Source: Cardiocondyla obscurior (taxonomy: Eukaryota; Arthropoda; Insecta; Hymenoptera; Formicidae). Taken from it: 64,000 nt of DNA. Made by a program: the position numbers and the translations under genes. Of the stretch, positions 33,832-46,258 are shown one piece after another (the stretch's first letter is position 1; each line of letters opens with the position of its first letter). The DNA is taken from the NCBI RefSeq assembly GCF_019399895.1, contig NW_027228795.1, positions 62,001 to 126,000 on the forward strand, written 5' to 3'. The notes under the pieces are model-generated. The model was not told the origin of the DNA. It saw nothing but the letters and a program-made list of their open reading frames with translations, and made no database searches.

Positions 33832-35219
33832 CTATTTACAAATACATATCAATTTTTTTCGCACTTTTTCCGGAAGTAGAAATATTACCAAATAAATGAA
33901 TAAAATTAATGTAATAATTTGATGTAAAATTAATAATTGATTGAAGTAATTTCAGCGATTAAAAATAACAAGGCTTTAACATTGTGCATAAAATGCATTA
34001 ATTTGACAGAAAATCTTTGCCATAATCTTTATTTAGATAAAACTTTAATATAAAACTTTTATTAAATAGTATTCTAGAATTTTTTGTTGTTGACTCAAGG
34101 TAAAAAGCACATCCAAATATTTTGGTTTTGATAAAACTTTATGTAAATGTAAGGGTGGATTATAAACAAATGTAAAACATATCTGTAACGGTTCATAAAT
34201 GTTCGTTTCGTTCATACAACGCGAAAGACTTTCCAACAGATGCTCGATTCTGAATTAAGATCTAGCTAATTTAACGACCTAACAACTGAGACGCCGATTA
34301 TACGATTCTTTTACGTACGTCTTTATAATTTTCTCGACATATTTTTAGAATTATTTGAAATATCAAAAAATGTTATATACAAAAGTTCTTTTGTAAAAAC
34401 ACTTCTATTTAACGATATTAATTAAATAAAAAATAAAATTATTTTTTACCAATTTAGAAAAAATTTTATTCCAAAAAATAAAAAAAAAATTTTTTGTTAA
34501 TATAATTAAATAGAAGTGTTTTTACCATAAAACTTTTGTATAAAACATTTTTCGATATTTCAAATAATTTTTAAGATATGTCGAGAAAATTAAAAAAGCA
34601 TTTTACCTTTAAAGAATGATTTCAGTTCTTAAACCCGTTTATGGGCCGTTACGAATATTTTTTTAATTTATCTAATGTTCACTCCTACATGTGTATAAAG
34701 TTTTATAATTTTCTGAATTTTCCACTTCGCGATGTTTTCTTATAAAATTATCAGATCTCAATAACGGTTAAATTAATCGCTTTCTAAGTATTTAAGTTTA
34801 TTATAAAGCGATTTATTTATATGAGAAATGTGTTTATTTTATTTTCTACGTATTATACAAGCGGAGATATCAGTGATATCACGATGCAATCGTGAAATTA
34901 GCGTTTCGGGACAGTTCCGAGAAGTACGCGGCGTCGTCACTAGGAGGCGTCGCTCTCTCGCATTTAAAATGCATTTCAGCCAGAATATAAACGGACCCGG
35001 TAAGGCACTTAATCGTCGAGTTTTCGACTAGTATATCAAAAAGTTTCTAGTTATTGACCAATTTCTTTTAAAAGATATGTGGGGAGGGGAAATTTTTGTT
35101 GAGTGTGGTATATTTTTATAAAATTTTTTTGAAATTTTTAATCGAATAATTATCGGTTTTTTTTTCAATGTCTCTTTTGGTAAGAGATTGTTTTGGATTT
35201 GTTATGGGCGTTTTGTAGA
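33832..35219. other. AT-rich spacer without recognisable gene
   Basis: Between mobile unit copy 2 and the BEL/Pao LTR. Short frames here lack recognisable domains. The one structured item is the palindrome at 34325-34592. Confidence 0.5.
34325..34592. repeat. Large imperfect palindrome, about 100-bp arms
   Basis: The left arm runs from TAATTTTCTCGACATAT through AATTATTTGAAATATC and TACAAAAGTT to GTAAAAACACTTCTATTTAA. The right arm (about 34495-34592) is the reverse complement with scattered mismatches, around a central AT-rich loop of about 70 bp. It is compatible with a MITE or a snap-back repeat; no clear target duplication was found. Confidence 0.8.
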
Positions 35220-36018
35220 TGTTTGCGCGTGAATGTTCACATGTGCAGAGCACGTGGAGTGTATAACGCAGGTTCCGGCCAGCGCTGACCGTCGTCGTGA
35301 TTTTGAAGGACCGGATTCACAATAGTCTTAAACGAAATAAAGAACTTGCATAGCACTTGAATCAAGTCTGGAAATAACGGTTTTATTATATGTAAAAACA
35401 GAAACGATACAAAAGTTAAATCACGAGTAGTGGTATGACTGATCACGTGATCAAGACTACGGAACGGATATCTTGAGCTCCGGAAATGCAGCCCCGTGTC
35501 GCGACGGACTATCTTGAAGAACGTGCAGTCCATACACGTTCGCTCGGACCGGAAATCTTGAGCGCGAGATTTCAAAGCGAATGATGGACTGCTCGGAGAG
35601 CACGCGGAGCGCGAGCGATCACGTGATAGTCACGCACTTGTATAATTGTCAGTATTGCAATGGAGAAAATTGCACGCAGACTGCACACCGAGACACCACG
35701 AACGGTATGGTGAAACGACGAGATACACTTCTGATTACAAAATTTCGGACGAGAATAACGGTCCTGCGAAGCAGGGATTGAATTAACTCCGATGGACTAT
35801 ATGATTTGAACGCACATGCGGTTCTTTTGAGTATCGAGCGAACACTGAAGATTATCGAACGGATCGCGGTTAGCAACGCGCGAACCGAGCGGGACCGACC
35901 ATATGTTCGTACAGAGTCGCCGTCGATCAGTAATTATTCACGTGCCCGCGAAATGTAACACGCGTACCGGGTTGCACGAAGAAAAATTAAACGGGACGAC
36001 ATTTAGAATTCGTAAACA
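35220..36018 (-). repeat. Probable 3' LTR of the BEL/Pao element
   Basis: On the - strand it begins TGTTTACGAATTC after a purine-rich AAGGCGGGCGGAA and ends ...GCGCAAACA, about 799 bp. It contains AATAAA ('acatataataaaacc') at about 35383. It lies downstream of the pol frames in the right position. No second copy is in the window, so the borders rest on the TG/CA ends and the purine tract. The 323 bp between it and the pol stop are untranslated. Confidence 0.6.
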
Positions 36019-36341
36019 TTCCGCCCGCCTTGAAATATAATTTCAACAAGTTAAATGCACATGGGTCGAATGTAAAATAAAGACGGCCGTTATGAAACAA
36101 TGGTTCAACGATAATTAAATTTAGTCAGAAAGAAAGATCGACAAGGCGAATATCCGCGATAAATCGATTACATAATAAGCGGAACAGATTCAACAAAATA
36201 ATTAGCATGAGCAAAATGTGAAAGAAAATGACAACGCATAAAATTTAGCCCGGAGGGCTTTACAATAAATCGCACTTGAATGAATGAAGAAATAAGATTG
36301 GTTACAAACTAATATAATGTACAAGTAGAACATCTTTTAAA

Positions 36342-39330
36342 CTAAGCGGTATCCGGTTGACTTTGAATCGGTAACAGACATAATTTAGTAATCGGTCGCA
36401 CGAAAGAGGATGAAGCCGTCTTAATTGTGACGACGCGAGTTAACCCGTCTTGACCGGGGTGAACTTGAGTTACTCGGCCGAGTTCCCACTTACAGGGTGG
36501 CAAAGACGAATTTCGAAGAAAGACTAATTGGCCGATTTCGATTGAGGGAGATATTTTACGCCACTTAACTCGCTGTTGCATGGTATTAATGTAATCATTA
36601 GACCATAATTTCCAAAGCTGCTCCGTACATCGGCGCACTAATTGCCAGCGGGAAAGACGGTTTTTAGGGATTGAAAGAAGAGAGGGTTCCGGAGGAACGG
36701 TCAACGATGATCCCACAAGGAAATGCCCCGGGGTAAGGCAACGTAGGTCGTCTAGCGAATCGGAGAGTGGAGCGATGGGACGCGAATTGAGGCACGCCTC
36801 GACCTGACAAAGTAATGTGCTAAATTCCTCCCCGGTGAGCGTCAATGAACCGACTACCATAATGCTTTATGCTGCGGACGCCAGCCTCCCACAGTCCTCC
36901 AAAGTGAGGAACGGACGGCGGAATAAAATGCCAAGCTATTTTATCACTGGCTGTCAAATTAAGAAATTCAGGATCGCGGACAGCTGCCCGATACGCGGCG
37001 GCAAACTCCCTCTCAGCGCCGACGAAATTCGTGCCGTTATCCGAATAAACGGCTTGCGGAAGACCTTGACGAGAACAAAAACGAGTAAATGCGGCGCGAA
37101 AAGCCGCGGAACTATAATCATTCACTAATTCAAGATGAATTGCGCGAGTAGACATACAAATGAATAAAGCGACATAGGCCTTATGAGACAAAATGCCGCG
37201 GCCACTCGAAGATCGAACCTGAAATGGGCCTGCATAATCTAACCCACACCAATTGAATGGGTGAGGCGGCGGTGTGACGCGTGCAGCAGGAAGATCTCCC
37301 ATTAATTGAGTCGGAAGAGCAGCTCGTTCTCTAACGCAAGTGACGCACGAGTGAATGACCGATTTAACGAAGGTACGTGCACGCAACACCCAAAATTCTT
37401 GACGAAGCGTGTGAAGAGTGAGTTGTAATCCACTGTGAAGCATACGTAAGTGTGTATGTCTAATAAGCAATCTCACCAGGGGGTGAGGCGCGAGCAAAAT
37501 CGGATGATGGACATTATACAAAACGGGTGCGTGGCGCAGTCTTCCACCGACACGCAGAATTTTATTTGAGTCAAGAAAGGGTGCGAGTGCCGCAAGAGGG
37601 CTACTCGAAGCAACTGATTGACCCCGATTAAGAGTATGAATGTCCGCCGTGAACAATTCAGATTGAATTTGACGCAGCCAAAAATCGCGTGCGTTAAGAA
37701 ACTCCAGCGAAGATATTACAAGCTTACAAGACTGAATATCAGAGCATGAATCGCCTTTTGCACGGCAAGCGGTCACAAATTTAAAAATATAGGAAGTGAT
37801 GCGAATCAATTTAGACCACAAAGAGTATCTGCCGGCAAGATCTCACGGTGGAGATACACATGATGTGTGCACAAAATTGATTTTTCGTTCCTCAATAGGA
37901 TTGACAGACGGGATTCCGTCCTCGGAAGGCTACTCACTCGTGTCGGAGACAAGCCACGCTGGACCATGCCACCAGAGAAAATGTTTTAACAATGCTTCAC
38001 CAGTCAACCCGCGCGAAGCGCAATCGGCAGGATTGTCTTCAGTAGGGATATAACGTCAAATGGCGTCCGGAATAAGTTCCTGAATTTTACCAACTCGATT
38101 TGCAACAAAAGTTGTCCATCGAGAGAAATGTGACCGTAACCAGGTAAGAGTGATGGTCGAATCGCTCCAACAAATAAGAGATGACGGCGCTACTGTTAAG
38201 GTATCTCTTACGAAAACTAAGAGACGCGACAGGAGGAGAGCGGCGGAAAGTTCAAGTCGGGGCACAGTCAATGGCTTCAATGGGGCAACCCGAAATTTTC
38301 CAGCAAGAAGCGAAACAATAGCCTCACCTCGAGAACTAACGAGGCGAGCATATACGCCTGCGGCGTACGCGAGAGTGGATGCATCAGCAAACCCATGGAG
38401 CTCCACACGGATGGCAAAGGACGTGTGGATTCAGCGGGATATATTGACGTCATTTAAAAAACGAAATTGCGAATACATTAATTGCCATCGTGCGAGAACG
38501 TCCGGCGGAAGGGCACCGTCCCATCCGACTTAAAGAGACCAGAGATTTTGCATAAGAATCTTTGCAGCAACAGTAACTGGAGTCGCCCAACCAAGAGGAT
38601 CGTAAATTCGAGCGAGCACGGAGAGAATAGTCCGTTTAGTACGAGGAGGTTCCGCGTCAAGAGCAACCCGAAAACAGAAAGCGTCCTGAGTAGAGCGCCA
38701 AACGATTTCGAGAACTTTAACGCAGTCATCAGTCGCGAGAGCCTTATCACAGGCTAATCCATGATCGCTGGCGTTAATATCAGTTAAGTGAGCAGACGAG
38801 TTATTCGCCCATTTTCTCAATCGAAACTGTCCGCATTGAAGCAAGGAAACAAGATAGTCACGCCGTTGTTTCAATGAAGGAATATCATGATCTCCAAACA
38901 ATACGTCATCAACATAAATCTAATTCCGAAGAACGGGAATGGCGAGTAGACATTTTGATCCATCCTCCTTCGCAAGACGTTGAAGAACGCGTAAAGCGAG
39001 GTAGGGCACACATGTCATGCCGTAGGTAACGGTGAGAAGTTGAAACTCGCTCACGGATTCAGACTCTGTGGATTGCCATAAAATGCGTTGATAATTAATA
39101 TCGCGCTCGTCGATCAAAATTTGCCGATACATTTTGGCAATATCAGCTGAATAAACGTATTTGAATTGTCGCTATTGAAGCAATATAGCTGGTAGATCCG
39201 TCTGAAGCTTAGGCCCAGCATGAAGAAATTTATTAAGAGAAGTTCCGTTTGGGGTCGAGATTAAAGCATTGAAAACAACGCGTAAACGGGTTGTAGTGCT
39301 GTCGAAAGCGCGGTCTCACCGAGCGGGCCC
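36342..39330 (-). pseudogene. pol: BEL/Pao pol remnant (RT, RNase H, integrase, DUF5641-like end)
   Basis: Read on the - strand. The reverse transcriptase region from about 39330 includes ILWQSTES..ELLTVTYG-type sequence and the catalytic IYVDDVLFG near 38920, directly preceded by a stop codon at 38920-38922. A frame break near 38530 follows. The Pao connection region (RIYDPLGWATPVTV) and RNase H-like region (GFADAS..AYAAGVYAR, ICWSDSTITLTWL) run to about 38056. The integrase has a zinc module (H..H..CVTCVRERA), GLDYAGPF, YSDNGTNFVGAERE and PHFGGLWEAGV. A frame change at about 36850 precedes the C-terminal DUF5641-like segment (CLNSRPIAPLSDS..TPGHFLVG) ending at 36342. Gag, protease and 5' LTR are missing, so the element is 5'-truncated at about 39330-39360. 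Confidence 0.88.
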
Positions 39331-39470
39331 GTTAAATCGCGAACAATACCTATCAAATAATTTTTAAATGCGAGAAAGGAAGTTCATAGAGTCCTGTGAT
39401 TTCTAGCGGTGGAACATTCGCTTATTTTAAATCGACGTGTTTATATTTGAATCTTTTTTTTTCTAAAAAA

Positions 39471-39765
39471 CACCATAATATGGGGTTTTCGCCAACTTTG
39501 ACCATGACATTCGTAATCAGGGTGAAAAGTTACATAACCCCATGGAGTAACCTTGAATGTCGGGGGTATGTGCTTTTGGAAATTTCACGACGAAGTTTCA
39601 TGGGTTTTTTGCGTCTAACACCATAATATGGGGTTTTCGCCAACGTTGATCTTGACATTCGTTATCAGGGTAAAAAGTTACATAATTTTCAATGAATGAC
39701 CTTGAAATCAGGGGTAGGCGCTTTTTGGAACTTTATCCACGCATTGTTAGCGTGTACACCATATA
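39471..39765. repeat. Two 148-bp tandem units
   Basis: CACCATAATATGGGGTTTTC begins at 39471 and 39619 (offset 148). Both copies continue GCCAAC.TTGA..TTGACATTCGT.ATCAGGGT.AAAAGTTACATAA and later GACCTTGAA.TC.GGGGTA. They lie between the truncated BEL/Pao element and the PIF transposase gene and may belong to the 5' end of the latter. Confidence 0.85.
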
Positions 39766-40281
39766 CGTGCACTTTGAAAAAATAAGTGTAATAACCTATA
39801 GTATAACCACAGTCGGTACAGTCTTCTCTTGCAAGAATGTGCAAGAAGTACAACGATGAACATTTTCACGGCTGCAATATGGCACAATTTTTTTTAAGTT
39901 TGGGATTATTTCTTCTTAGTAATCCATTTACTACTTTAGAAGATGATGCAAAAGACGATTACCAGATAATGACATTGACAATAAAAAAAATTGTTTTACG
40001 AAAATGTAGAGTCTCTCCACCAAGATTAAATGGTTACCTCGATCAAGTTGTACTAAGGTATATTTTACATGATTTTAAGTCACACTTCAGAATTACTTCT
40101 ACAACTGCAAACAAATTAGAAAATAGAATAGCTCCATTGTTAGTTACGGCTGGAGTAGAAGGGAGTTTACCTATTAATCCTCGAACACAAATGCTAGTTT
40201 GCATATGGATATTAGCAACTCCAGACTCATACAGGTATTACACAAATATATTTTTAATTTTATTCTACATTTTTTATTGTT

Positions 40282-40447
40282 AACTCCTTAGCTACGAATG
40301 GTTCACTGGTAAACATAAAGTGTTTCCTAACACACCAGTGTATCACTATTTTAATATAAATAATATTATTCGAATGTCATCGGTAAAATACACTGGTGAG
40401 TGAGGAAACACTTTGTGTTCACCAATGAGGCATTGGCAGTCAAGGTG
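40282..40447. mobile_element. TTAA-flanked hairpin MITE in the transposase intron
   Basis: 166 bp, flanked by TTAA at 40278-40281 and 40448-40451. The arms form a long imperfect hairpin: AAAGTGTTTCCT.AC.CACCAGTGTAT on the left pairs with ATACACTGGTGAGTGAGGAAACACTTT on the right, and the outer CTCCTT and AAGGTG ends also pair. The TTAA duplication and length fit a piggyBac-mobilised MITE. A short hairpin-RNA precursor is an alternative but less supported. Confidence 0.75.
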
Positions 40448-40980
40448 TTAAATATTAAATTTTATTATTATACGTTCTTCATTGTCAATTTGAACAGGTC
40501 GATGGAAGTACAATTTGGAATGGGGAAGTCGTCGTTACATCATTGTTTCATACGAGTTGTTCACGCTTTGTGTACCAGTGCTTCTGAAGTAATTTGTTGG
40601 GCAGATGCCAATAATATAAACGCAATAAAAGAAAACTTTAAAGCAAAAGCTGGAATTCCTGATGTTATTGGTGCAATTGACGGAAGTCATATTGAAATTG
40701 AAGCCCCAAAAGTATATAAAATATTGAAATTTATTTTAATATATTACATAAATGTTAATATTTTTGTTTAAATAATATAAGTATAATTACGTTTTAGATG
40801 GATTCCGCATCGTATCGAACGAGTAAAAAGAAGTATGCTGTTCAATTGCAAGCAGTTTGTGATGCATCAATGATTTTTACAGACTGCTTTGCTGGATATC
40901 CAGGAGCGGTTCATGACTCGAATATTATATAACTCTCCATTAAACAAAGATGCAACAACAGACGAACAAGGCTTTATTCC

Positions 40981-41435
40981 TGTTCGAAAAAGATTGACGA
41001 AATAAAGAGCGCGAACGAAAAGAATAACTTGAGATAAACACGCAAAATAAATATAGACAGCGGCGCGACTATTAAGGACAGACTAATAATTACGGAGCAA
41101 CGAACTCAGAAGTTCGTTGCAATATCGCGAAAATTCAAAGAAAGCGAGCTGAATATAAATATCGCGGCAGGGAACACCGCGGGCAGAGTCTCGCAAAAAG
41201 TTATAGCGTTCACGTGTAAAAAAATACCGACTTACGTACGCGCGCACTTTCTGTACATCGCTACTCGTACCAAGGTTCCGCATTTGTGGAACGCATAATA
41301 AACGGTTACGGTCTTATTATAACACCGAGTCTGAATTATTATATCTTTCTCCACCTACATTCCGGAGACGAGAACGGGCAGACCTAACCGAGGCGAGAAT
41401 CACGGTGCCGAATTCATTTGGCACAACTTCCAACA
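40981..41435. mobile_element. Solo LTR inside the PIF transposase exon
   Basis: 455 bp from TGTTCG to CCAACA, flanked by the perfect 5-bp duplication ATTCC (40976-40980, 41436-41440). Removing the insert and one ATTCC rejoins transposase coding sequence. A 5-bp duplication and short LTR fit copia or BEL/Pao; the interior gives no further assignment. Confidence 0.85.
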
Positions 41436-42092
41436 ATTCCCTAACGGAGAATACATCATTGGAGACAAATGTTATCAGCCAGTGAGAACGTGGCTCGTTA
41501 CGCCTTATAATGATACTGGTGCTTTGACTCAGGTATGTAATTAATGTATTTATTATTTTAAGTTAATGTTTTATTCAGTTATTATAGATAAACTTTTTGT
41601 ATTGAGGAACATAGAACTTTTAATAACATTTTGTCAAAAACGAGACAGGTAATAGAACAAGCTTTGCTCTTTAAAAAAAACGTTTTAGAAGATTGAAGCA
41701 TTTACATATGGATCTTATTCATGAAATTCCGAATACAATTTAGCGTGTTGTGTATTGCACAATTTGTGCCTATGAGGTTTTCAGGGAAATAAAGACTTTG
41801 AAGAGTATATAAGAGAAGGACAACAATACGTCAATGTTATTAATGAAGAATATGTATATGAAAATTTACCAAATAATATTAATGATAATGTTACACGTGG
41901 CCAAAGAAAACGAAATTATTTAAAAGATAGATTGACACTTTGACTTAATTAGACTAAACTTAAGAAAAAAGTTGCTGTAATATAATAAATGCTTAATGTA
42001 TTGTAATATAATAAAATTAATGTATTATAATAAATTATAATAAATTATGTTACAATCAATTTTATTTATTATTAAATTATATCACGTACATA

Positions 42093-43499
42093 TTGGCCCA
42101 CATTCTGAGCTCACTTTTAGAGGCGACTCTAGTTAAAGGCGCTTCTAAAAGTGGTTTTATAAAAGTAGTCGTATTCTGAGCTCACATTTAAAAGACACCT
42201 TTAAAAGTGACAGTCACTTTTAGCCTAAATGTGCGCTTTTATTTCGAAAAAGCTATTCTGAACCCACTTTTATAGCACATTTATAGGCTTTCGCTAAATG
42301 TACCGCTAAATGTGGTCTGTAGCACATTTATCGGCACATTTAGCGAAAATCCAATATGGCGGCACCCATGCGATTTGACAGGTGGACCCATATCGCGACT
42401 TAACTAATTAGTGGCAACGTTAATTAATTAAATTTGTTAAAAAAACTATATACGCGAAGTTTTTAGGAGTAAACAAAACTCCATGTAGTAAAATTAATTG
42501 TATTAAAACGATTTAAAAAAATTTCAATTTTGAAAATGCGCGTATGTATAAAAGATGCCTTCAACCTATCGTGAGTGTCGTAAGATTAATTTCAATCATC
42601 TTAAGTTTGTTCTCAGTCGCTGCACTGCTGAATTGATGCACACTAGTGCAATAAGTTGGAGTAAATCAAATATAATTTGTTTTATTCTAACTTACTGCAC
42701 CAGTTACAGCGTGTAGCGACTAAAAATAATTTTTTTAATTACTTTAAACATGTTAACCGTAGATATTATTCACAAAATTAATTATGCGATCGAAGTTCGG
42801 GAAGTAAATGTAGTTTGTGATCGTGATCCGCGAGATTTTCGGAATAAAATAAACTCGTTCAAAAGAGTGACGGCAAACGTGACTTATTTTTTTAAACTTA
42901 ACATTAAAAATTTTTTTTATGCCAAATAATATTATATGGCTAATATTTATAGTCCGTCCTTATTTTAAAGATTGTTTTAAGTACAGTTTTATTTGGTTTT
43001 AAACTAATTACAGAATCGTATCATCGTCTTAAAACATTGTTAAAAATAATTTTGAAATAAGAAGTAACTATAAATACCAATCTATAATGAGATATTAATC
43101 CCAGTAAAATTTTAAGACGAACATACGCTTGGTTCCAAAGTTTTAAAGAAGGGAAAGTGATATGTTCTCATAATTCATCACTTTTCACATTTTTACAGGA
43201 ATTAAAATCGACCCATCATTTAAAAAATAGAAAAAACACAAGAATTTTTGCCGTCACTCTTTATAATAAACGGAAAGTTTAACAGAAATATTGGTTAATT
43301 AAAGAATATGTGCGTTTTTTGATCGCGTTAAAAAAAAAATAATTAACTGGTACACATAAATGTATCTCTATCTTAAAGACGCCTCTAAATGTGTGCTTAA
43401 AATACGGGCGACTTTAGCAGCGCGCCTCTAAAGTTGGTCACACATTTAGAGGCGCCTTTATAAAAGCGCCTCTAAAAGTGAGCTCAGTATGTGGGCCAA
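42093..43499. mobile_element. Non-autonomous DNA transposon with 33-bp terminal inverted repeats
   Basis: 1407 bp. The left end TTGGCCCACATTCTGAGCTC.. and the right end (reverse complement TTGGCCCACATACTGAGCTC..) match at 32 of 33 positions. The flanking trinucleotide ATA occurs on both sides (42090-42092, 43500-43502). Subterminal regions repeat CACTTTTAGAGGCG/CACATTTA motifs many times in both orientations. The interior has no credible frame. The 3-bp duplication and GGCC-type ends are compatible with PIF/Harbinger, whose transposase relic ends about 150 bp to the left, but ATA is not the typical TWA target. Confidence 0.82.
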
Positions 43500-43502
43500 A
43501 TA

Positions 43503-45513
43503 ATTCAATAGATATTGGCTCGATCCTGACTAAACTTAAAATATTAATGCATTTTCTTCTATATTTTACAATAATGAACAGAAAAATCCATTAATGTACT
43601 TAATTAATAACTTCAGTTTTTCAGGTGACATCAGAATCAATGTAACGCGTATTGAGACACCTTTTATTATATCTCCGTAAATATTCGCTTAATTGCAGCT
43701 AAACTTCATATTATTATATAATTTCACACTCTTTTCAATAATCAAAAGTCAGTTTTTTTCAGTATACTCCTATTAAAAAATCAATTTCAACACTATTCCG
43801 CCAAATCGGAGTTTTTCATGTTATCAAAAAATTTAATAATTCAGTAATTATTGGCTCGATCTTGACTAAATTTGAAATAATAATGTATTTTCTTCTACAT
43901 TTTATGATAATGAACAGAAAAATCCATTAATGTACTTAACTAATAATTTCGATTTTTCAGATAATATCTCAACAATTTAGAATCAGAAATTAATATTAAA
44001 CTTTCATATAAAAATTGACTTAGCACAGCTCCAGAAATTCAAGATTTTGCCAGTATCTAAACGTAAACATCCATAACTAGCGGTTCAGTTCGTGTAAGCC
44101 TTCTAACAACAATGTAAATTCCTCTGTATTTATAGAATGTAAACAAAAAATACTCTCCGTACATTCAAATAAAATTCTAACTTCTCAAGTAATACAAAAT
44201 TTAATATATCGCTTATTTTACATCTTATATATCTCAATAAAGCACAAATTATCATCAAAAATTTATAAATAATAAAAATTTCATCAATCAGATATATATG
44301 AGAGAATATATAGATTCAAAAAATTCCATTCACCACACAGTTACAGACAGTACATGATTCACAGATAGTAATTAAATTCATATTCTTATGCACCAAGGAA
44401 TACAATTTATATATGTGCTCCTGGAGTCGGACAGAAGCATTAGTTATCACACTCAATCATATAGATAAAAATATATCAATTATTTCAACTTATTAAAGTC
44501 ATTATAAAATCAGTAGACTTAACACCTTGCTTATTTGTTTACTTATTCATATAATTATCCATTCTTCAGTACATTTAAAGACTATCTGTGTTACTTATTT
44601 TAACATTAAACCATAGACAGTTCTTGCTCTCGCACACACATAAACTCATGCATCCACAAATTTATTATGATAATTCCTGAAAATATAAAATAAAATCAAT
44701 TAAACAGTATTAGGAAGTAAATAGGTATACACAATTTCAATAAAATTCAATTTTATTATCCAGCAGCTTGCCACGCCAAGTCCATCCACTCGGATTCCAC
44801 AAATACGTGTTCAGACAATGTTCTTCTTCCGATTAATTAAACAGAGCCCCTGCGCGCCAATTAATAAAAATCTTTAATCAGTAAATTAATACAATTAACG
44901 CCAATATAATTTTAGATAGCCCCAACAATTCAATATAATTAATGTTAACGTAAGACACGCTTTAAACACGCGATAACCCACGCCGCACCGTCGCAATACT
45001 TATCATAGAAAATCAAAGAAAATTAGCAAAAATTCATTATCAAAGCTCCAAATATTAAAAATAATGTCAAAAAAAAACACAAAAATAATAGCAAAGCAAA
45101 TCCCACAAATAAAATCTTAGAAAAGAAGATTGTACAACACTCGGCACAATCCCGCGCTCACGAGACACGTGTCTCACATAACCCTAACCCACAGCGTTTA
45201 AGCCGAAGAAAATCAAAGATATCTGCAAAAATTACAAGCAAATTGCACACAATAGATTAGCAAATTTATCCATTCACACGATCCATCCATCAATTTCAAC
45301 GAAAGACATACATTAACAAGCACTTAATAAGTACATACTCAATAATTAATTTTTTGTCAAAAATATTAACCATCCTTATACGCCCAGCACCGCAAACTCC
45401 ACTCGAAAAATCATGCGTTGTGCGTTCCTTGAGTCGAAAATCCACAATTTCAATTAACTTTTGCGGAGCGCACGCGGAACACGTCCGCTCTCCTCGAGAT
45501 CCAGAACCGATTC
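43503..45513. other. AT-rich non-coding region with one direct duplication
   Basis: No gene seen. A segment of about 130 bp at 43505-43634 is repeated at 43841-43970 (ATTGGCTCGAT at 43514 and 43850; AATGAACAGAAAAATCCATT in both), roughly 85-90 percent identical. From 44000 to 45480 I see only unstructured AT-rich sequence. Confidence 0.6.
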
Positions 45514-45534
45514 TTAACCTAACCTAACCTAACC
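45514..45534. repeat. Short (TTAGG)n tract at the 3' end of R1-like element 1
   Basis: TTAACC followed by three TAACC units; on the - strand this reads (GGTTA)n directly after the poly(A) of element 1. TTAGG is the common insect telomeric repeat. Confidence 0.9.
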
Positions 45535-46258
45535 TTTTTTTTTTTTTTTAATGAGATTGGGGAATGCATTTACGCACGATATATAGGTGCCGATTATTTA
45601 TACCTGTGTGGGACTCCTGCTAATCAGACTACCCACTAAAACCCTTTCCTCAACTCCCGCTGAGTATGGATCTTCCTGTGCTCTTAGATAAGACCTCGGG
45701 TACATGATTATTACTTCCTTAGGTCAAATCGAGCCTTGGACTTGTACAGGGGGCAAAGTCCCTTTTCTGAGTCGGGCTTAAATACGTAAGTTGGAGATTA
45801 CTCCTCTTCCACATGGAGGTTTTAGACTCCATTGCTGTTGTTATCATTCCAGATTCCTTCTCTTAGCAGATCCAAAGGGCTACCCGAGCCCAAAAACCTC
45901 GCCGAGTCTACCAGAAAGAGAAAGAGATTTCTTAATTGTCAACTTACTTAAAATCTTATGTTGGATACTGAGAGCTCGTCTTTGTTGCAAGCGGGTGAGC
46001 GAGCCGGGCAACTAAAACCAGTTTGGCGCCACCCATATTCGCCAGCGCTCTTTCAGCTCGTCCTTAATGCTGATTCTGGCACTCAATACCCAGATCCCAA
46101 CCTGCGGGATACTAGAGTAGTGAAGGGTGCAGTGGGAAACACAACTACTAGTATAACCGATTCATTCTTGCGAATATAGTCTTTAAGTGTGTGTGTCTAC
46201 CCTGGGGGAAGGGAGAGGGTTTTACACCACTTCCTTCTCTACTACTTCTTCCAATTTA

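Larger units (their letters stand above)
39837..41945 (+). pseudogene. PIF/Harbinger transposase gene, spliced and interrupted
   Basis: Exon 1, 39837 to about 40234, ends ...TPDSYR|GTATTAC. The intron contains a TTAA-flanked MITE. Exon 2 begins after ..TTTGAACAG near 40498 (MEVQFGMGKSSLHHC..) and carries the first DDE-type Asp in VIGAIDGSHIEI. A further exon from about 40799 carries YRTSKKKYAVQLQAVCD and the second Asp in FTDCFAGYPGAVHDS, then a frame break near 40930. A solo LTR (40981-41435) splits the next segment. Beyond it GDKCYQP.RTWLVTPY is followed by a donor at about 41531, and a last segment near 41600-41945 holds degenerate C-terminal sequence. This is the PIF/Harbinger (HARBI1-like) DDE transposase arrangement. 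It is dead because of the insertion and frame breaks. Confidence 0.85.

Noticed and set aside
33608..33895. 95-residue hydrophobic frame
   Set aside because: AT-rich chance frame crossing the border of mobile unit copy 2 and its target duplication; no conserved equivalent in copy 1.
34828..35031. Short frame before the BEL/Pao LTR
   Set aside because: No recognisable domain, splice context or conserved copy in the window.
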